Assembly: GCA_937898895.1 (NCBI GenBank)
Contig: CALDKL010000234.1
Span: 1-7,888 of the forward strand
Direction of reading: 5' to 3'
Length of the DNA stretch: 7,888 nt
From: an uncultured Verrucomicrobiae bacterium
GTDB lineage: Bacteria; Verrucomicrobiota; Verrucomicrobiia; Verrucomicrobiales; DEV007
The notes under the pieces were generated by a model. The model did no database searches. It was given only the letters and a program-made list of their open reading frames with translations, and had not been told where the DNA came from. How positions within the stretch are numbered: position 1 is the stretch's first letter; every line of letters starts with the position of its first letter. Below are positions 7,032 through 7,888 of this stretch, in pieces. The position numbers were made by a program, and so were the translations under genes.

Positions 7032-7180
7032 GGCGCAACCATTCTCCTCGGGCGGATCAACGGCCAGCCCGCAGCGAGCGGAAACTGGCCGACTCCGTGG
7101 GCCCTCACCCTTCCAGCGACCCGTCGCTCCACCCGAGGCTTGGGGAAGCCTCGTCCCCGGTGGGGCATCCGTGTTGCGCC
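7032..7180. ncRNA. Candidate structured RNA element, strand unresolved
   Basis: GGCGCAAC (7032-7039) and GTTGCGCC (7173-7180) pair perfectly over 8 bp and enclose a nested fold. A second 5-bp pairing lies inside (CGGAT 7053-7057 with ATCCG 7167-7171). Next come hairpin CGGCCAG/CTGGCCG (7061-7067/7085-7091), with an inner CCGC/GCGG stem, and hairpin AGCGA/TCGCT (7115-7119/7124-7128). Last is an 8-bp hairpin CGAGGCTT-GGGG-AAGCCTCG (7134-7153), extended by CCACC/GGTGG (7129-7133/7159-7163) across a TCCCC bulge. Read as RNA this is a multibranched element of about 149 nt. It could be a long kdsB leader (113 bases ahead of its start), a leader of the exported-protein gene (120 bases ahead) or a free small RNA. 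I do not recognise it as a known riboswitch, 6S, SRP, RNase P or tmRNA. High GC raises the chance level, so confidence is modest. Confidence 0.28.
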
Positions 7181-7300
7181 CCAGAAGAATGACACCGAAG
7201 TGATTTTCAGCTCGGGATCGTGAACATTGCGAATTTCGGGGAATGAACTTGCCACGCCTTGTCAATGTTTTTAAGGTAATGCTGACCAAGAAAGTTTTGG

Positions 7301-7888
7301 ATGAATCGAAGGTATCCCGCGACTCTTTCCCTGCTGGCTTGCCTCCTCGCGTTCCCCGTCCGGGGGCTCGGAAACACGGTCTTCTTCGAGAACAAGATCC
7401 AATCCCTCAAAGCGCTCCGGGGAGGCACCGGAGTCACCGAAAGACCGGTCCCGATCTTCCACAGGGGCCGACTCATCGACCGTCAAGAACATCGCGTGGT
7501 GGAAGGCTACCTCAAGACGGGGCCGCGCCCGAATCGGCCGCTCCTGTTCGCGGACCTCGCTGCCAACACCTATCTGCGGCTGACCTACGCAAAACGCGGC
7601 GGGGTCTTCTCCGGCGATCTCGCCACTTCCGTAATCGGCTGCCACGCCTTTCGCACTCCGGCAGGGTTCGATCTGACACCAACCGTTTCCAAAACAATCA
7701 TTCATGCGAGCGGATCGCGCCAGGGGTATCGCTCCCTCCTGCACGCCTCCTTTCCCGGCCTCGCCTCCTTCGTCCTGGAACGTCGCCTCCTTTCAGCCCG
7801 GACCAACCGCACGGTCTTCCGCCTGGAAAACCAGTTCACCGCGCTTGCCGATATCGCACTCGAAACGGGTGCTCCATTTGACGGGAAT
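7301..7888 (+). CDS. Exported protein of unknown function, 3' end missing
   Basis: ATG at 7301 opens 196 codons without a stop to the window edge, so the C-terminus is missing. Residues 1-24 look like a Sec signal peptide: basic MNRR, hydrophobic core ATLSLLACLLAFPV (7-20), likely cleavage after GLG. A lipoprotein reading with Cys13 (LLAC) is possible but the stretch before it is short. The mature part has beta-rich segments such as VVEGYLKTG (66-74), RPLLFADLAANTYLRLTYA (79-97) and NRTVFRLENQF (169-179), with no catalytic motif that I recognise. Codon use is GC-rich at third positions like the sure genes, which supports coding. Just upstream, AAGAAAG (7289-7295) ends 5 bases before the ATG and is a weak Shine-Dalgarno, one of the few in the window. 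It is divergent from the kdsB operon. Confidence 0.75.
   Translation, partial: MNRRYPATLSLLACLLAFPVRGLGNTVFFENKIQSLKALRGGTGVTERPVPIFHRGRLIDRQEHRVVEGYLKTGPRPNRPLLFADLAANTYLRLTYAKRGGVFSGDLATSVIGCHAFRTPAGFDLTPTVSKTIIHASGSRQGYRSLLHASFPGLASFVLERRLLSARTNRTVFRLENQFTALADIALETGAPFDGN

Larger units (their letters stand above)
6919..7300. other. Divergent intergenic region without a gene, rich in inverted repeats
   Basis: 382 bases separate kdsB (-) from the exported-protein gene (+). Open frames here read as low-complexity or Arg/Pro-rich and have no family look, so I call none. The kdsB-proximal part (6945-7031) holds several short perfect stems: GATTCG/CGAATC (6947-6961), CCACGG/CCGTGG (6985-7009), TGGAA/TTCCA (7007-7019) and the palindrome GGGATCCC (7024-7031). 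The middle part (7032-7180) is a closed structured block described separately. The 7200-7300 part is visibly more AT-rich and is the likeliest place for promoters. There, the - strand has TTGACA (7265-7260) and the + strand has TTGCCA (7249-7254), but neither has a convincing -10 at normal spacing. Confidence 0.6.

Noticed and set aside
7249..7282. Promoter-like hexamers: TTGCCA at 7249 (+) and TTGACA at 7265-7260 (-)
   Set aside because: The + strand partner 17 bases on is TAAGGT, only half matching TATAAT, and the - strand hexamer has no -10 match at 16-18 bases, so no promoter was called.
6996..7289. 97-codon - strand frame inside the intergenic region
   Set aside because: Composition is Arg/Gly/Pro-rich without a family pattern, and it covers the inverted-repeat block. 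I see no support for coding.
7243..7881. Alternative + strand frame over the exported-protein gene
   Set aside because: It reads as Arg/Pro/Ser-rich low-complexity sequence. The frame from 7301 has a signal peptide, better codon use and no stop to the window edge.

Overview
The window looks like a chromosomal segment of a GC-rich Gram-negative bacterium. KdsB, which activates KDO, implies lipopolysaccharide. An exported ThuA-like protein of the kind common in the Planctomycetes-Verrucomicrobia group, together with almost no Shine-Dalgarno sequences, makes Verrucomicrobiota my best guess. That placement is inference from gene content and style; no rRNA or other marker gene is present to settle it.

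Layout. Positions 1-2833 are on the + strand: the 3' part of a sigma-54 activator (open at the left window edge), a short stretch with weak coding signs, a small two-helix membrane protein (1347-1667), and a secreted ThuA-like protein (1766-2833). Positions 2807-6918 are a compact - strand operon read in the order kdsB, pyrG, ArnT-like glycosyltransferase. kdsB and pyrG overlap by ATGA, and 30 bases separate pyrG from the transferase. The transferase and ThuA genes converge and overlap by 27 bp at their 3' ends. Positions 6919-7300 are a 382-bp divergent intergenic region rich in inverted repeats, including an 8-bp pairing that closes a block of about 150 nt. From 7301 to the right edge a new + strand gene for an unrecognised exported protein begins and runs off the window.

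How the genes fit together. PyrG makes CTP, KdsB spends CTP to make CMP-KDO for the lipid A inner core, and the ArnT-like enzyme probably moves a sugar from a polyprenyl-phosphate carrier onto lipid A or another envelope acceptor. The operon therefore reads as an envelope-glycan module with its nucleotide supply built in. The + strand genes at the left show no clear functional link to it.

I found no tRNA, rRNA, CRISPR array, insertion sequence or phage gene. No wholly new system is evident. The least explained parts are the structured intergenic region, the exported protein at the right edge and the small ORFs at 1252-1667.
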